From Diphasiastrum complanatum (Eukaryota; Streptophyta; Lycopodiopsida; Lycopodiales; Lycopodiaceae): a stretch of 62,000 nt of DNA. Numbering within the stretch: position 1 is the stretch's first letter; each line of letters starts with the position of its first letter. The DNA is taken from the NCBI GenBank assembly GCA_029204225.1, contig CM055102.1:38763014-38825013 (forward strand). Direction: 5' to 3'. Shown one piece after another: positions 1 to 12,807 of this stretch. A program made the translations under genes and the position numbers. Below the pieces are notes generated by a model. The model was given only the letters and a program-made list of their open reading frames with translations. It made no database searches and was not told the DNA's origin.

Positions 1-240
1 AATGCCTTTGCGGTTCCTTTGCGCTCTGTCTCCTTCATGTATCGTAACCGCTAGTGACCGTAAGGAGTCCTTTTTACGGTGTATTTGTGGTGCCTTGAAA
101 CTACTCTCCGCCACTGACCGCAAGTGGGGCTTTTTGTGGTGCATTTGCGGTCACCCTTCTTTCGGGGCCTTAGCGTTCACTTTCGTAACTGACCGCAAGT
201 AAGGCACCTGCGGTTGCTTGCGATACTTAGTGAACTTGTT
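1..240. repeat. degenerate tandem repeat around a tgaccgcaagt core
   Basis: The motif tgaccg(c/t)aag recurs near 54, 114 and 190, each time followed by a cttttt/gtggtg-type stretch and a ttgcggt motif. Spacing is about 60-75 bp. It looks like the decayed edge of a minisatellite that continues to the left of the window. No coding signal is convincing here. Confidence 0.4.
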
Positions 241-499
241 TGCAAGACCTTTGTGGTCTCCCTCCTACGGAGCATGGGCCTTGTGATACATTACAAAGAC
301 CGAGATAGACCGTAAGAAGGGGTTTTGCGATGACTTCAAAACCCTTTCTTTAGACATAGAATTTTTCTGCAGATTGTACGTCTGTACAAATATTTACACA
401 CAGAATGGATGGATCTAGATTAGCGATTTAGATAAGGGATGGAGAAGATAGAAAACCCATAATATAATCCAAACATGGACTCCAATACACCGAATCACG

Positions 500-1350
500 A
501 AAGAATTTCAAGTTGGCCATTCTATTTTTAATAAGGTTACAAGAACTAACCGAACTAGCATTCAACCCAAAACATGGTTTACTGTACACAGCACTCACCC
601 GAGTTAAACCTGAAAATTTATACATCACATCGCCATTAACTTCAGAACACTTAAAAATTGATCCATGTGTACAACAAGAAATGACACGTCTAAGAACAAC
701 AACAAAATGGGAGTTCCAAATTCTCAATATGTGTACCTACACAAAAATGCATCTCATTATTCAATCACTAAAAACTAGATCATTATCTATATACAAATAT
801 AGTATTGTAAATGATCATAACCTAATGACATCACACATATTATGTTTACAAGAAACCCAAACACGTAATCATAAACCTTACTTTCCAACAATCTTCGAAG
901 CCATTGGCAATTACGTGTTTGCAGGCTCAACAATATTGTATCGTAAAACTGAACACCTTGAACATGTACAATTATTTATTACACTGCACAGTGAAATTAT
1001 TTCATGCTACATTTGCTCATAAAGCGTACAATGTACATATTATTGCAATATATAGACACCCAAATAGTACTATTTCCAAGTTTATTGAACAACTAAATAT
1101 AATACTTAACAATATTCCCAAAAACGCACCCACCATTATATTGGACGACATAAATATTAATGCATTAAACATAAACAGTAATTTTCAAAAACTTGAATCA
1201 GTTATGCGTGAACATAATATACAACTATCCTTTCAACAAGTAACAACTATATATGGCACCCAATTAAATCATGTTTGGACAAACATAGAAAACCCCCAAA
1301 AATTTATCTGGAAGTACATACGCTTATTGGTCAGATCATTCACCAATATA
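500..1350 (+). mobile_element. Helentron-type Helitron remnant: end of Pif1-like helicase fused to endonuclease
   Basis: Two overlapping open frames (513-1022 and 904-1533) read as one decayed protein with a frame change near 985-1005. The first part has the last helicase motif of Pif1-like enzymes (HGLLYTALTRVKPENLYI). About 80 residues later an endonuclease/exonuclease/phosphatase-type fold begins (SHILCLQETQ). It continues in the other frame with IIAIYRHPN, IILDDININ where a GDFN-type motif is expected, and TTIYGTQLNHVWTN. Helicase followed directly by this endonuclease is the arrangement of Helentron (Helitron2) proteins. The Rep and most helicase domains are absent and the GDFN motif is altered, so the copy is dead. 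It ends about 300 bp before the first recognised exon of the 3D-domain gene. A LINE endonuclease alone is the alternative, but the helicase-like segment in the same frame argues against it. Confidence 0.6.
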
Positions 1351-1613
1351 CTACATGTGTCAATAAAAAAACCTATTAAAAAGACTTTAACAACATACAA
1401 TTTATTTCGTGTTGCAAAGGCAGGGCAGGCCAGGGCTAGTGGCTTGCCACAATGCGCTTGTTTTAACAAGCACCTTCTTTGCAAAAGGGGTGTGAAATTT
1501 TTTTTATTTGCAACTTCCAAAAGTGCATGTTAAAAAACGAAAAGGAGTCGCACACATCCCGTTGTATTAGGACAATCTATTTTGTTTAAAAAAAAAAAAG
1601 TAAAAATTAAATG

Positions 1614-1662
1614 TGAGAGAGAGAGAGAGAGAGAGAGGAGACGAGAGAGAGAGAGAGAGAGA
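1614..1662. repeat. (GA)n microsatellite, imperfect
   Basis: An AG dinucleotide run with one interruption (aggagacgag). It lies about 155 bp upstream of the first recognised coding ATG of the 3D-domain gene. GA/CT tracts are common in plant 5' leaders, so it may sit in the promoter or leader, but nothing shows function. Confidence 0.85.
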
Positions 1663-1818
1663 TAATTCGCAGAGATCGATGATTTGCTATTGAATTGAGA
1701 TGGTAGATCGTCCTCTGTGAACCCCCCGCATGGCATGTACAGGCATGATCGCTGGGCTTACAATGCTCCACCTCCTTAGCATTTGATACATATTGCATTT
1801 GTGGGAGAGCACAAAGCT

Positions 1819-1862
1819 ATGCCGCCCTACAAGACCGAGATTGAGTGCACAGCTTACTGCAG
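1819..1862 (+). CDS. 3D-domain gene exon 1
   Basis: Encodes [14 protein letters not shown] plus two bases of the next codon (Ser15). The donor is TGCAG|gtaaat at 1863. The upstream frame is open back to a stop at 1777-1779, with no other ATG. The exon carries the first two cysteines of the cluster. It could be the 3' part of a longer exon 1 or a second exon, so the N-terminus is provisional. Confidence 0.8.
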
Positions 1863-4800
1863 GTAAATTTACTTCTCAAAGGGGCAGCCCAATTTCTGAA
1901 GCTTTATAGGCTTTTTCTAACTAGCAAAAGAACTGCCCATTTCACAAAAATGATCACGTCTTTTCTGAGATTGTGATTTACTTGGCTTGCTTGGACACTG
2001 CAATATCCGCATCGGATGCAGCAAAGTCCTTTCATACTTATAGATCAGATTGCGTGCGTAATTGTTATTCCAGTAGTTGTAATTTTTTGAAGATGTTTTT
2101 GAGTTCCCTGTGATGGTTTACAGGAATTCGGGATTCTAGTTTGGGTGGATTTGGAGCTTTACTCAGAAAATAGACCTTTTTTTCACGTTGATGTGATTGT
2201 TAAACGCATTGATCTGGCATAGGCTGAGATAGTTTTTTGTTTTAGTGCAGTTGTGGTTATTGCTGCAGCTGGGAATGGGGAGTGAAAATGCCAGGGCCCT
2301 TCTATTTGGGCTTGTCTCCCACATGGTTACCGATCCGATTACGGAACAGGAGAAAGGGATATGTTAACGCTGCAGTACCCATTCTTTCAAGGTATTTGTT
2401 GTTGTATAGATATTCCTAATTTTCATTTAAGCTAGTAGCAATGTGAATGCAGATAGTCCTGCATTCACTCCCAATATCAGATTCTGGCATTCTCTCTTTT
2501 CAGTCTTTCTTTTGGTGCAAGTCACAGTTGCCACCAGTCTTCCGTATCTCCCTCCATGATGCCTTGTGACGTGTACAAGTATTTGAAGTATGCCAAAGAT
2601 TGCAGTACCCTTACACCTTGAAGTATAATGTTCCATACAAATAGAGATAAAAATACACAGTCCGTTTGCCAGTGATTGTACATGCAATACTTTCTCAATC
2701 AAGATCATCCCCATCTTAAACTTCCATGTGGAAGTCGTCACCATTGAACTTAATGATCAAAGAAATCTCAGAGAATGAACCTTCCATGATTGATATAATG
2801 ATATAAAACATTACAGACAGGCAAGAATCTTTTAGGATTGAATCTGAGAATGTAAATTGAACAACATAACCTGTGCCTCTAATACCACTGTTGTGGGGAG
2901 GAAGCCTGAACCTCAGTAGAGATTCGGCTTTTTGACAAGCTGAATGCGGGAATTGCTTGCACCCAAAGAAAAAAGAATCGATACAATTATACCTGGGACT
3001 GTTTTTACATATTAAATTTTGCTAGTTTCCTGATGTCATTCAATTGATTTAGTTGAGTTTCATTATAGGCATCTATGATAGCCATGATGAATGTGAAATT
3101 TAGGCGTCTATGACTGCCATACATTCATTGATCTGATATTCAGCATAAATCAGTGAAGGATTGAACAGATTAGATTGGTAATTAAATCAAAGCAGGTAGT
3201 CAGTACAAAGCAACTAATACAGGACTTAACACATAGAAGAAATGCAGTAAATAATTCTGTATATTGAGCTACTTGAGTAAATCAGTGAGATCGCGAATTG
3301 TGTGATTATTCAACACTATGATGGTCAAATAATTCTCATAGTAATTAGGCGCTGTGTGCTTTGATCATATTCTACTCTGTCTTAAAGACAACCAATTTGT
3401 AGATCAATATTCATCTTACATCTGTCTAAAATCTCTCCATATATATATAGCTGAAATTAGAGAGTTTATTGCATAACTATTCTTGTAAACTATGTTATAC
3501 TGAATTTGGTTTTTACAAGTTTAGGCCAATTTGAGAGTAGTTTTTGCATTCTTTTAACTGTGAAGAAATCCCATCCATTTCTGTATCGATTGTCACGGTC
3601 AGGGTCGAGATGAATTCTGATTCTCAAGGTTGAAATATATGTAAAAGCTTGAGTAAAAATGTAGACCGTGTCGAATGCCTTGTAATACTGCAGATTGTTC
3701 AAGTAGCTTGTGAAAAACTAGAATAGAAAATACAATAGGGTCAAAAATTTTAAACAAAAATGCAAGTCACCGAACTTAAGATACTTGATTTTGTGACTTG
3801 ACCTATTGGATTAGAAAAGTGGGATCAGTTGCCATGCAACCCTAGTTTCCAGAATCTCTCGTGTTGTTTATATTTTGTCACAAAGCAAGCATCATAGCCT
3901 TAAGGAGGCCTAAGTCCAAGACTTAAGTTGAAAATGTCTAATAGAAAGGTATGTTTAGCATCGTTCTTCCAAGATAGCTCTACCTTGGAGAAAAGATTGC
4001 TAAGACAAACAATTGTCTTTAGCAAAGATAGACGCCGTTTTTCTAGATAACTAATAAGATGCCATCAAAACATACTCAAATAAAAAAATTTCAAGTTCTA
4101 TTATATGTCGATTGATTCCCACCACAATAGAACTTAGTGAAACTGGAACTACTTGTAAAAAGGGGTAAACTAGTAAATAGCTGAGTTGCCCAGTTGTAAT
4201 TATGTGCTTATATCTGTTATGTGAGTATTGGATCTCAAAAACATTTCATTAATATACCTCCCAAAAGTACGGGTTCACAAGTATCTATGCACAATTGGAT
4301 AATTACGTGCTTATATCAGTTATGTACGCATGAAGCATGTCTCTATGCATCCATGTATGTACAAGAACATGTTAGAAAACAAAAAATGAAGAGTGCCTCC
4401 TACTACAACATATAATGTTTGCTAAGATGAATATTGACAATCTGGCAATCAAGATAATTGCCTTTGATGTGGTCATGCTCACACTAGGTACATAGAAGAA
4501 AAACAAGAGAAGAAAGACATGGCTAGAATTTTCAATCAAGGAGCAAAAGATACTTCTAGCAAGTGGATAAACGTTGTTAATAAACTTCTAATAGAAAGTT
4601 GTTAGGAATAGGGCTTTATAATAAACTCCAATCAGAATTTTTTCAGCATAGGGCAAGTTGTAGGCAACTGCATGTGATAAAAAAGAATTTCAAAATTAAA
4701 TTTGGGGCAACTAGGTAAACACAAATCTTAGAAGGAATTGAGCACCTAATTTGTGGCAAATACATGTCGATAAGTGCGTCAATGTAAGGAGCGACAGCTG

Positions 4801-7800
4801 CAACAGTAGATTTCAATGCTCCACTTGAAAAAAGACATGTTGGGAAATAATTAGGTAGCAGATCGATGGCTCTACAACAATGTTGTGTCATAGGCATGAA
4901 CAATCATGTTAACCCTAAAATAGGAATCCTTTGAAAGAGTTTATTGCTTGTGAAGTTTTGCAGTCGAGGATCCTCCACAAAACAAGAAATCATTGGCTAA
5001 AGATTATAAAAGTGAGAAACTTGAATTTGTCTACAACTACAATCATATTTGTATTGACCATTTTTGCAAACTTATTGTACTCACTTGCTCATATAGTTTG
5101 GGCTTTTCATGTATTTTATATAATACATATGAGAGTCTGATCATTAAAGAATGGTATAAACTCATCATTGTGATGCCATGCTTATCATAACTTTCAGGTA
5201 TTGGACATCCACAAGTCTCATTGGCTCCCCATATTTTGGCTTGACATCGATTGGAAAGTTCCCTGCACAGGTATGAGAATTATATTGTTGAAAATGCACC
5301 AATGAAGAAATCAAGGGAGTCTTTGAAGTTTGTAAAGATTGCACTAGCAATGCAAGGTTTATAGAATTTGCATATTTAATTCGGGAAAATCTTGCTTAAG
5401 CTAGTGAGCACTAGTCTATGCCACCAACTATGAGCACTAGTCTATATTTAATTCCGGAAAATCTTGCTTAAGCTAGTGAGCACTAGTCTATTCCACCAAC
5501 TATGGTGTATCATTGTCGGTCTTAGCAATCTAAAAGTGATGGAGGAAGTCATAAGCTTGTATGATTGTTGTGTTCTTTTTATTGAAAGGTTCATGCGCAT
5601 TATTTATTGTGTGCTCCTCATAGCAAACTTCAGTTTTCATTCACATTGTAAGCAATCTATGTCACTAAAACGACCTTTTCCCATCTATCTATTGTCAATA
5701 AGAATACATATCATAACATGCTACTAAGGAAATCATCATCACGTCAATTGATAACTATCTATCACTAATCTCTATCTGGTTATTAGAATTGACAATGTTT
5801 TTATTCAATAGGATTCAATTGTTCGACAAGCTAAAATAGAGAGCACAAGCTTACACTCAACCACCCTCGTGCCATAAGCAAGATCAACCAATTATTATAT
5901 ATCACTAGAATCAAATGGATCATCGAGGACTAGTGATCCTAAAATCAACAAAGTCGATAGTATAATAGTCTCAACAAAGTCAACAATATCAATGATATCA
6001 ACAAAATTGACAATGCCAACGTTCTTATATTGAGTATTTGACCCTATCAAAACCTTCCAATTGGTTTTTTTTCTCTCAAAAATGGGAGTAAGGAAGCTCT
6101 ACTCACATTTTTATGTTACGAGTCTATGTACCACACATTTTCAGGTCATCGTGTTAGAGTCCACTATCAAATTCTTTCAATCATATCAAGTGTTCTCTTG
6201 CTACATATTCTAGATTTTTTCTCTTGTCAATCTTTATTACCTGCTATCCTTGTCCCGGGGCACATGCGACCATGCATGGGTAGCTAATCTATGTAGGCTA
6301 ACCAAACAAGCCTTGACATGCGTGTATGTATAACAGCTAAGACGAACTACCACTCCCATGCTTCATCATGCCTAAATGACCCTCTAGTCCACTCATGCCT
6401 CCAACTGGCTAAGTCTAGTCCTTTAGCCCCCACGGGTTGACTTGGTTAGTTGCACGTCAGATCTACATGCCTCGCCGCATTACTGGTAGCGCACTTGTAC
6501 TCATTGAGTCACCTATTGTGACCCACCCAATGACCTATAACATCGTTGGGTGTCCAGACTAGGGTGTGAGTCATGCCCACGGGCCACTACTGGCGGTCAC
6601 CTACTCACTTGCCATGGGTTGTGCCTCGCCACTGGTGGTCATTTGACTCAGCTGTTCACTGGCCCTTTTGGGGTATGGTAGGGTCACGATTGGGGCCTAA
6701 CATTCTCCCCCCTTTCAGGAATCTCATTGTTCCTCCATGACAAACTCGAGGTACGCTTGATGTAGCCTGTAATGACTCTCCCAAGTAGTGTCAGACAAGG
6801 GAAGTCCTTTCCATGCAACTAGATACTCTTGGAGGATACGATTTTTCAATCGTCCCTCCCTCCTCCTATCTAGGATACGTGCTGGTCCATGATGCAAAAC
6901 ACCTTTTTCCTCTAGTGACACCAAGCCTTCTACAAGGTTGTCACCCCAAGCAGCTTACATGGAAAATTGGATACAATTTAGATCCTTGAGGTAACTCTAG
7001 TTTATAGGCATAACCTTTTACTTGGAAGGCACTTACAGAAGAAATAAATTGCCCACTTCCGATTCCCTTAAGGTACGATGCTCACGTGCGTAACTTTCTG
7101 CTCATGCATGAGCCTTGGAAAGGTTTTGCTTGGCAGTCTTAAGCTTGTCCTGCATCTGAGTCGAAAACTCTACAACTCTTGGTACCTTTTGTGGAATACT
7201 AGTATTTGAACACATCGGTCAATAGTCATATGTCAACTCAAATGGACTCATACCCTTGGACACACATGTCGTCATTATACGCAAACTTGGCTGATGACAA
7301 ATGCTTTACCTAATTGGTTTATGCCTCATTGACATACACTCGAAGCATGTCCTTTAAAACTTGGTCAACCCTTTTTGTGCCCATCTTTTTGTGGGTGCCC
7401 ACTATTGCTCATCCTCGACTCTGTTCTCGGATGAGAGAACAATGTTGACCAAAAAGTTCCCTTGAACTTAGGGTCCTTGTTACAAAACCGACTTGTTCAT
7501 ACAAGCAACCAAGACAAGGTCCTATTGTGGTGAAACAATAGTCAAGCGGAAGAGAACACAAGTGATGAGATAAAGTCCAACTATGTCCCATATAGTGCGG
7601 TAAAACATGCTCATTATATAGATTTGGCTAGAGAGACCTATGTTTAGATTTGCTAAAGCAATGACCAATTTGGTGTTTTGTAGCCAAAGCTATGAAATTA
7701 TGCCCGAAGCCAAAGAAAACCGCAGCTCCAAGTAATTGAGATGCCAGGTAAGGAAAATCTAAAGTTGGAAATTAACCTGATTAATTGTGAGTGTGAATGT

Positions 7801-10800
7801 TCATTTAGTACTACTTCTTTCTTGCCAAATGAATTGTTTCGTTTGAAAGGCATAGTTAAAGATCAAGAAGTCAGTATATGGGTGGATAGTGGTTCAACTC
7901 ATAATGTGTTAATTCTCATCTTGTGCAAAAACTCGGCCTGGAAACTGAAGCCAACAATCGTAGAAGTTACGAATAGAGCCACAGCTGATCTAGAGCTAAG
8001 CTATGAAAGCATCACATAAGCAAAACTTAAGCTATGAAAGTAGCACATAAGCAAGACTTAACCCTAGAAAGCAGGAAAGAGAGAGATTAAGGAGACTAAA
8101 GAGAGACCAATATCATCAGCTGAATAACAAATGAAACATTTTGCCTACTCATAGCTAAGAGGAAGCCCTAAAAGGAAGCTTCCGATGGCTAGGGCCCAAC
8201 TGGGAGGGATAATAGTGTGCCCTCCAAGAAGGCCCCCACTCTCCAGTAATATGTCCAAAGGGCCTAATAATGAATAATAAGGCCAAAGGCCAACCATTTA
8301 GTCTAAGTGTCACTAATGAATAAAAAGGGCCCAAGGCCTGCTTATGCATAAAGTAAATTAAATGTAAATGGACGCGGCGAATGTAATGAGCCAAGTCCAT
8401 AACTCTCTTTGACACAAAAATAAGACCCAACTGCCGAAAAGAAACTGGATCAAACAACAGCAAGCCCTGGTGCATCAGCAACTAGAACAACATCTGATGT
8501 AGAGGAATCAACAAGTGCAACAAGAGCACGAGCCTGATCCGCAAGTGATGGTGTATGATAAAAGACATCAATAGGCTCCCATGTGGCCTCCTCAATAGGA
8601 CAACCATCCCACTGGACTAAAAACTGAATCTGCCGACGACGTCGACTATGGTATAGACAAACCTGTAATATAGTAGTAGGTAAAAATGGAAACAACTCGG
8701 GAGCAATAGGAAACTCAGCATCACAAGGAGCGTCATCCTCAATATAGCTATACTTTGCTAAACATAAATGCTGATCCCAATCCTTCCCAGAAGGAGTAAC
8801 AAAATGGCGTAAATAATCCTCAAGGATCCTGTTAAGGACCTCAGACTGCCCATCAGAAGTAGAGTGATAAGGAGAACCCATAAAAAGCTGTACATCCAAG
8901 ATACGCATAAGCTCTGTCTAGAATATGGATGTAAACTTACTATCCCGATTAGAAAGGATGAAATCCATGTAGGCAGAAAATCTCTGATAGGAACAAACGT
9001 GCACACTGCTTTGTTGTGATGGTACTGCGAACTGGTATAAAATGTGCCTGTTTCGAGAACCTGTCAACTACCACCGTACATGAATCGTGACCATGCTGTG
9101 TACGGGGAAGGCCAAGGATAAAGTCCATAGATATATCAGTCCACTGGCGATGAGGAATAGGCCAACTCTGGAGCAAACCAGCAGACTTAGCATGGGAGTA
9201 CTTATTACGAAGACAGAAAGGGCAGGTATGAATAAGTACAACAAGCTCAGATCGAGGAGAGGGCCAATAGAAATGGTCTTTGAGACGAGCATAAGACTTC
9301 TGAAAACCAAAGTGACCCCCAACAGGGGAGGAATGAGCATCTGACAACAATTGGGAACGGATACCCTAGGAACTAGGAATACAAAGAGAATCATAACGAT
9401 AAAGATGGTTGTCAACAATGGAGTAAACCTGATGAGGACGAGACGAAATAGGTGGGGCAGAATTATAAACATCACGAAAATCAGAACATGTAAGGTATGT
9501 GGTAGGTAGATCATCAAACCATGTAGGAAGAGTAGAAACAAGTGTATTCAACAAAGCTGGAAGACGAGATAATGCATTGACAACAATGTTAGCACGACTG
9601 GGATGATACAATATAGAAAAATTAAAAGACTGTAAAACTGCAACCCGAGGACCAGGACGCCCTGTCCAAGTAGCATAGGCAAGCTGAGCATGGCAAGTAG
9701 CAGGAAGTAAATCAGTGGACGGCTCAGAGGATAGGTCAGGCTCATCAGAAATATGAATGTAGATATCGGAATCATCTGGAGTAGTGCCCTCATGGTAAAA
9801 AACAGCAGTAGTAGTAGGGAGAGGCTGACGACAATCACGGGCAAAATGGTCAGGACTCTTACAACGAAAGCAAGGACGCTTCTGCTGAAGGTCAGTGAAC
9901 TCTGCAGACGTATAACGTCGGACAAAAGCAGGTCGAGGAGTCGGAGGACGAGGAGATGAAGGGACAATGGACAGAGCTGGAACAGAAGGGGCAGGTGTAG
10001 GGGTGGACGTAGCGGGAAAAGATGAAGCAGAAGGACGGGGTCGAGAGAAGCGGTAAGGAAGGGTGTCAGAGTACTTGTGCTGTAAAGTACTGGCAAGAGA
10101 CATCGCCTCAACAAGTGTGGGAGGACGGAACGAAGAAACATCATAATATAAGGCACTACGAAGCCTAGCAATGTAACGAGAAATAAGCTCAGTGGGCTGT
10201 AGATCTGCGAAAAGATAAGAAAGCTCCATAAATTGATCTGTATAAGAAGCAAGTTCTCCAGATATAGCTAAACAACCGCCAATCTTACCGGTAGTTCAAG
10301 CAGGTCCATCCTCATCAAGGACCACACCTCTATTCAGAAGGCCCATCAGCGTCGAGGACCAGATCCAGACCTTCTTAAAGCAACATCTGCATGAGTCCTC
10401 GCGTGGTGGATGGGTTCTGAAGTTTAAGACCTCCGAGATAGAGGCCGGCAAAGAGTTGGACAAAATACTTGCATTAATGATTCTCTTAGAGTTAACTGAG
10501 TTACAGGATTCTCAGTCAGTTGGAACAGAAATGGTTACAGATTGGATGAGATCTGTAGAGATATGATCATATTTTCTTTGCGCAAAATTTTAATCCTGTG
10601 GATCTACAATGTATTCCTTGGACTGAGGTTTTATGCATGTATAAACTAGTCGTTAAAACATAGGCATATTGATGAGAATTGTATTAAGACAATCACTTGC
10701 TAGGTAAAAGTGAATTCTCAATGAAAAATTGTTTATAGACCTAGGTGGAATTAGAATTAAATTGAATGTGGTGTTTTGGATCCAAACCTATACATTCAAA

Positions 10801-12497
10801 TATTTTCTAAATCCGATACAACTAAATGAGTCAGGAGCGCTACTTCTGAGTTAGTTGTTTGAATCAACAATATGATCTTAATTATTGATATTGTTGTTGA
10901 AGTGTATTGCTTATAAGTCACAACCTTTATGAGTCCAGTATTGGATTCATTTAAAGGTTTATGTGCATAGAATACACGAGAACTTTTGGCCTTATCTTTT
11001 CCCAATTGGAAAGGATGGTATGCTATCCCGAAAAACTCAGGAGAGTTGGATAGTTGATGGTAGCCAAAATTTAGAGCTTCACGTAGTGAAGTTTCGATGA
11101 ATCTTAAGTTATTCTAGATTAGAACTTAAGAGTAAATTCTAGATGTATTCTAGATAGAACCCAAACTTTATGATATTTTGTACCATGTCTAAAGTAAGGG
11201 CGTTTTGAGGATTACAATCCTTTATATAGGCACCGTAATGAGTCGGGAAAGTCTGAAACTTTCCAGGTGGAGAGGACCTTTTGGAACAACTCATGTGTCT
11301 TATAAGAATTGTGATGTACTTTTATGATAAGGTACAACTTGGGAATCTGGGGAGTTGTGATTGAAAAATCATAACTCAGACTCTAGGGTGTACCTGATCA
11401 TTAAGAGAGGGATGTGATCATGGTAAGATTACTCCGGATGGATAAATAGGATAACGGAAATTTGGTAATGACTGGCCATCTTACCAAATCGGTTATGTTT
11501 ATTTGGGTACAATCTACCATGAATGCGTTGGATTCAGCTTAGGTACTTGTTGAGCGTCTGTTTAGGCTTCACGGATTACCTAGTGACATCATGAACCTTC
11601 GCGATTCGAAGTTCACGAGTCACTTTTGGGTCGGCCGTATTTATTAAAATAGAGACGACTCCAAGCTATTCAGGTCATTAAAGGACAAATCAGTTAAGGA
11701 TTTCCCGGCGGCAATCTCATTGGGACGTGTAGTTGCCCTTGATTGAGTTGCCTATGCTAGGATATCACGTTCTCTTAATTAAGTATAGGACAAGAATCCG
11801 ATGAATTATGATTGACGAATTATAGTTTAGATTCTAGTTATACTTGATCGTTTAAGAGAAGGATTACTTGCGTAATCCAAAGATCAGATGATATTTGGCA
11901 TTTATATTTTGATAGCAATCTCCTCGGAGACGAAGTTATCCTTGATGGAGATCGAGTTGTAGTAAGCATTTGGCTACCGGTTATAGCCCATTTTTGCTTA
12001 TGTACAGTTTTGAGCCTAGATCACCTATTTCAAGAAAGACTCGGATGATCAAGTTTCGGAAGGTAGCGGATTTCCTACACGATATGTGGGAAATGCTACA
12101 GATTGCACGTGAAAATGTCCAGTGTGCCCAGGATAGGGACCGGCATTATGAGAATCTGAAAAGATCACATGCCTTTCATATGGTGATTGGGTGTATTTAA
12201 GAATCTCGAAGGATTCTAGAATAATGCGTACCGGCAAGCATTATAAATTGTCCCCTAGATATAGAGGACCATATCAGATCTTGAAAAAGATCGGATCCTT
12301 AGCTTACCAATTGGACCTCCCGGAAGGAAAGGGAAGAGAGACACTACATGATCCTTAATCTTCCCTTCTCATTGAGAAATGATCTTTCCCCTTTAAAGTT
12401 CACCTCAAACTCGTAAATACTTTTGTCAAGATATGGAGCTTTATGTCAATCTAATATGTCATCATATCGTTTTCTAATGCATATAAGTTGCGCAGTG

Positions 12498-12554
<57 letters not shown>

Positions 12555-12759
12555 AGCACTCATAGATGAGGCAAAATATGGGAAGGAGAGGGTTTACTTT
12601 GCTTTGTGGATTTTAGACGGGCTTTTGATTTGGTACCCCATCCAATGCTCATATAGAGGCTCAGGGGCCTTGGTTTCTTATCGGATATGACGTTATGGAG
12701 TGTTTTAGAGGATGACTTGTCTCCACAAGTTAATAGTACTATTGGAGTGAATTAGGGTT

Positions 12760-12807
<48 letters not shown>

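Noticed and set aside
9548-10252. 234-aa leucine-rich minus-strand frame (membrane-protein look)
   Set aside because: Shadow frame of the gypsy A' gag; similar leucine-rich shadows occur over element A at 15.6-16.6 and 24.1-26.0 kb.
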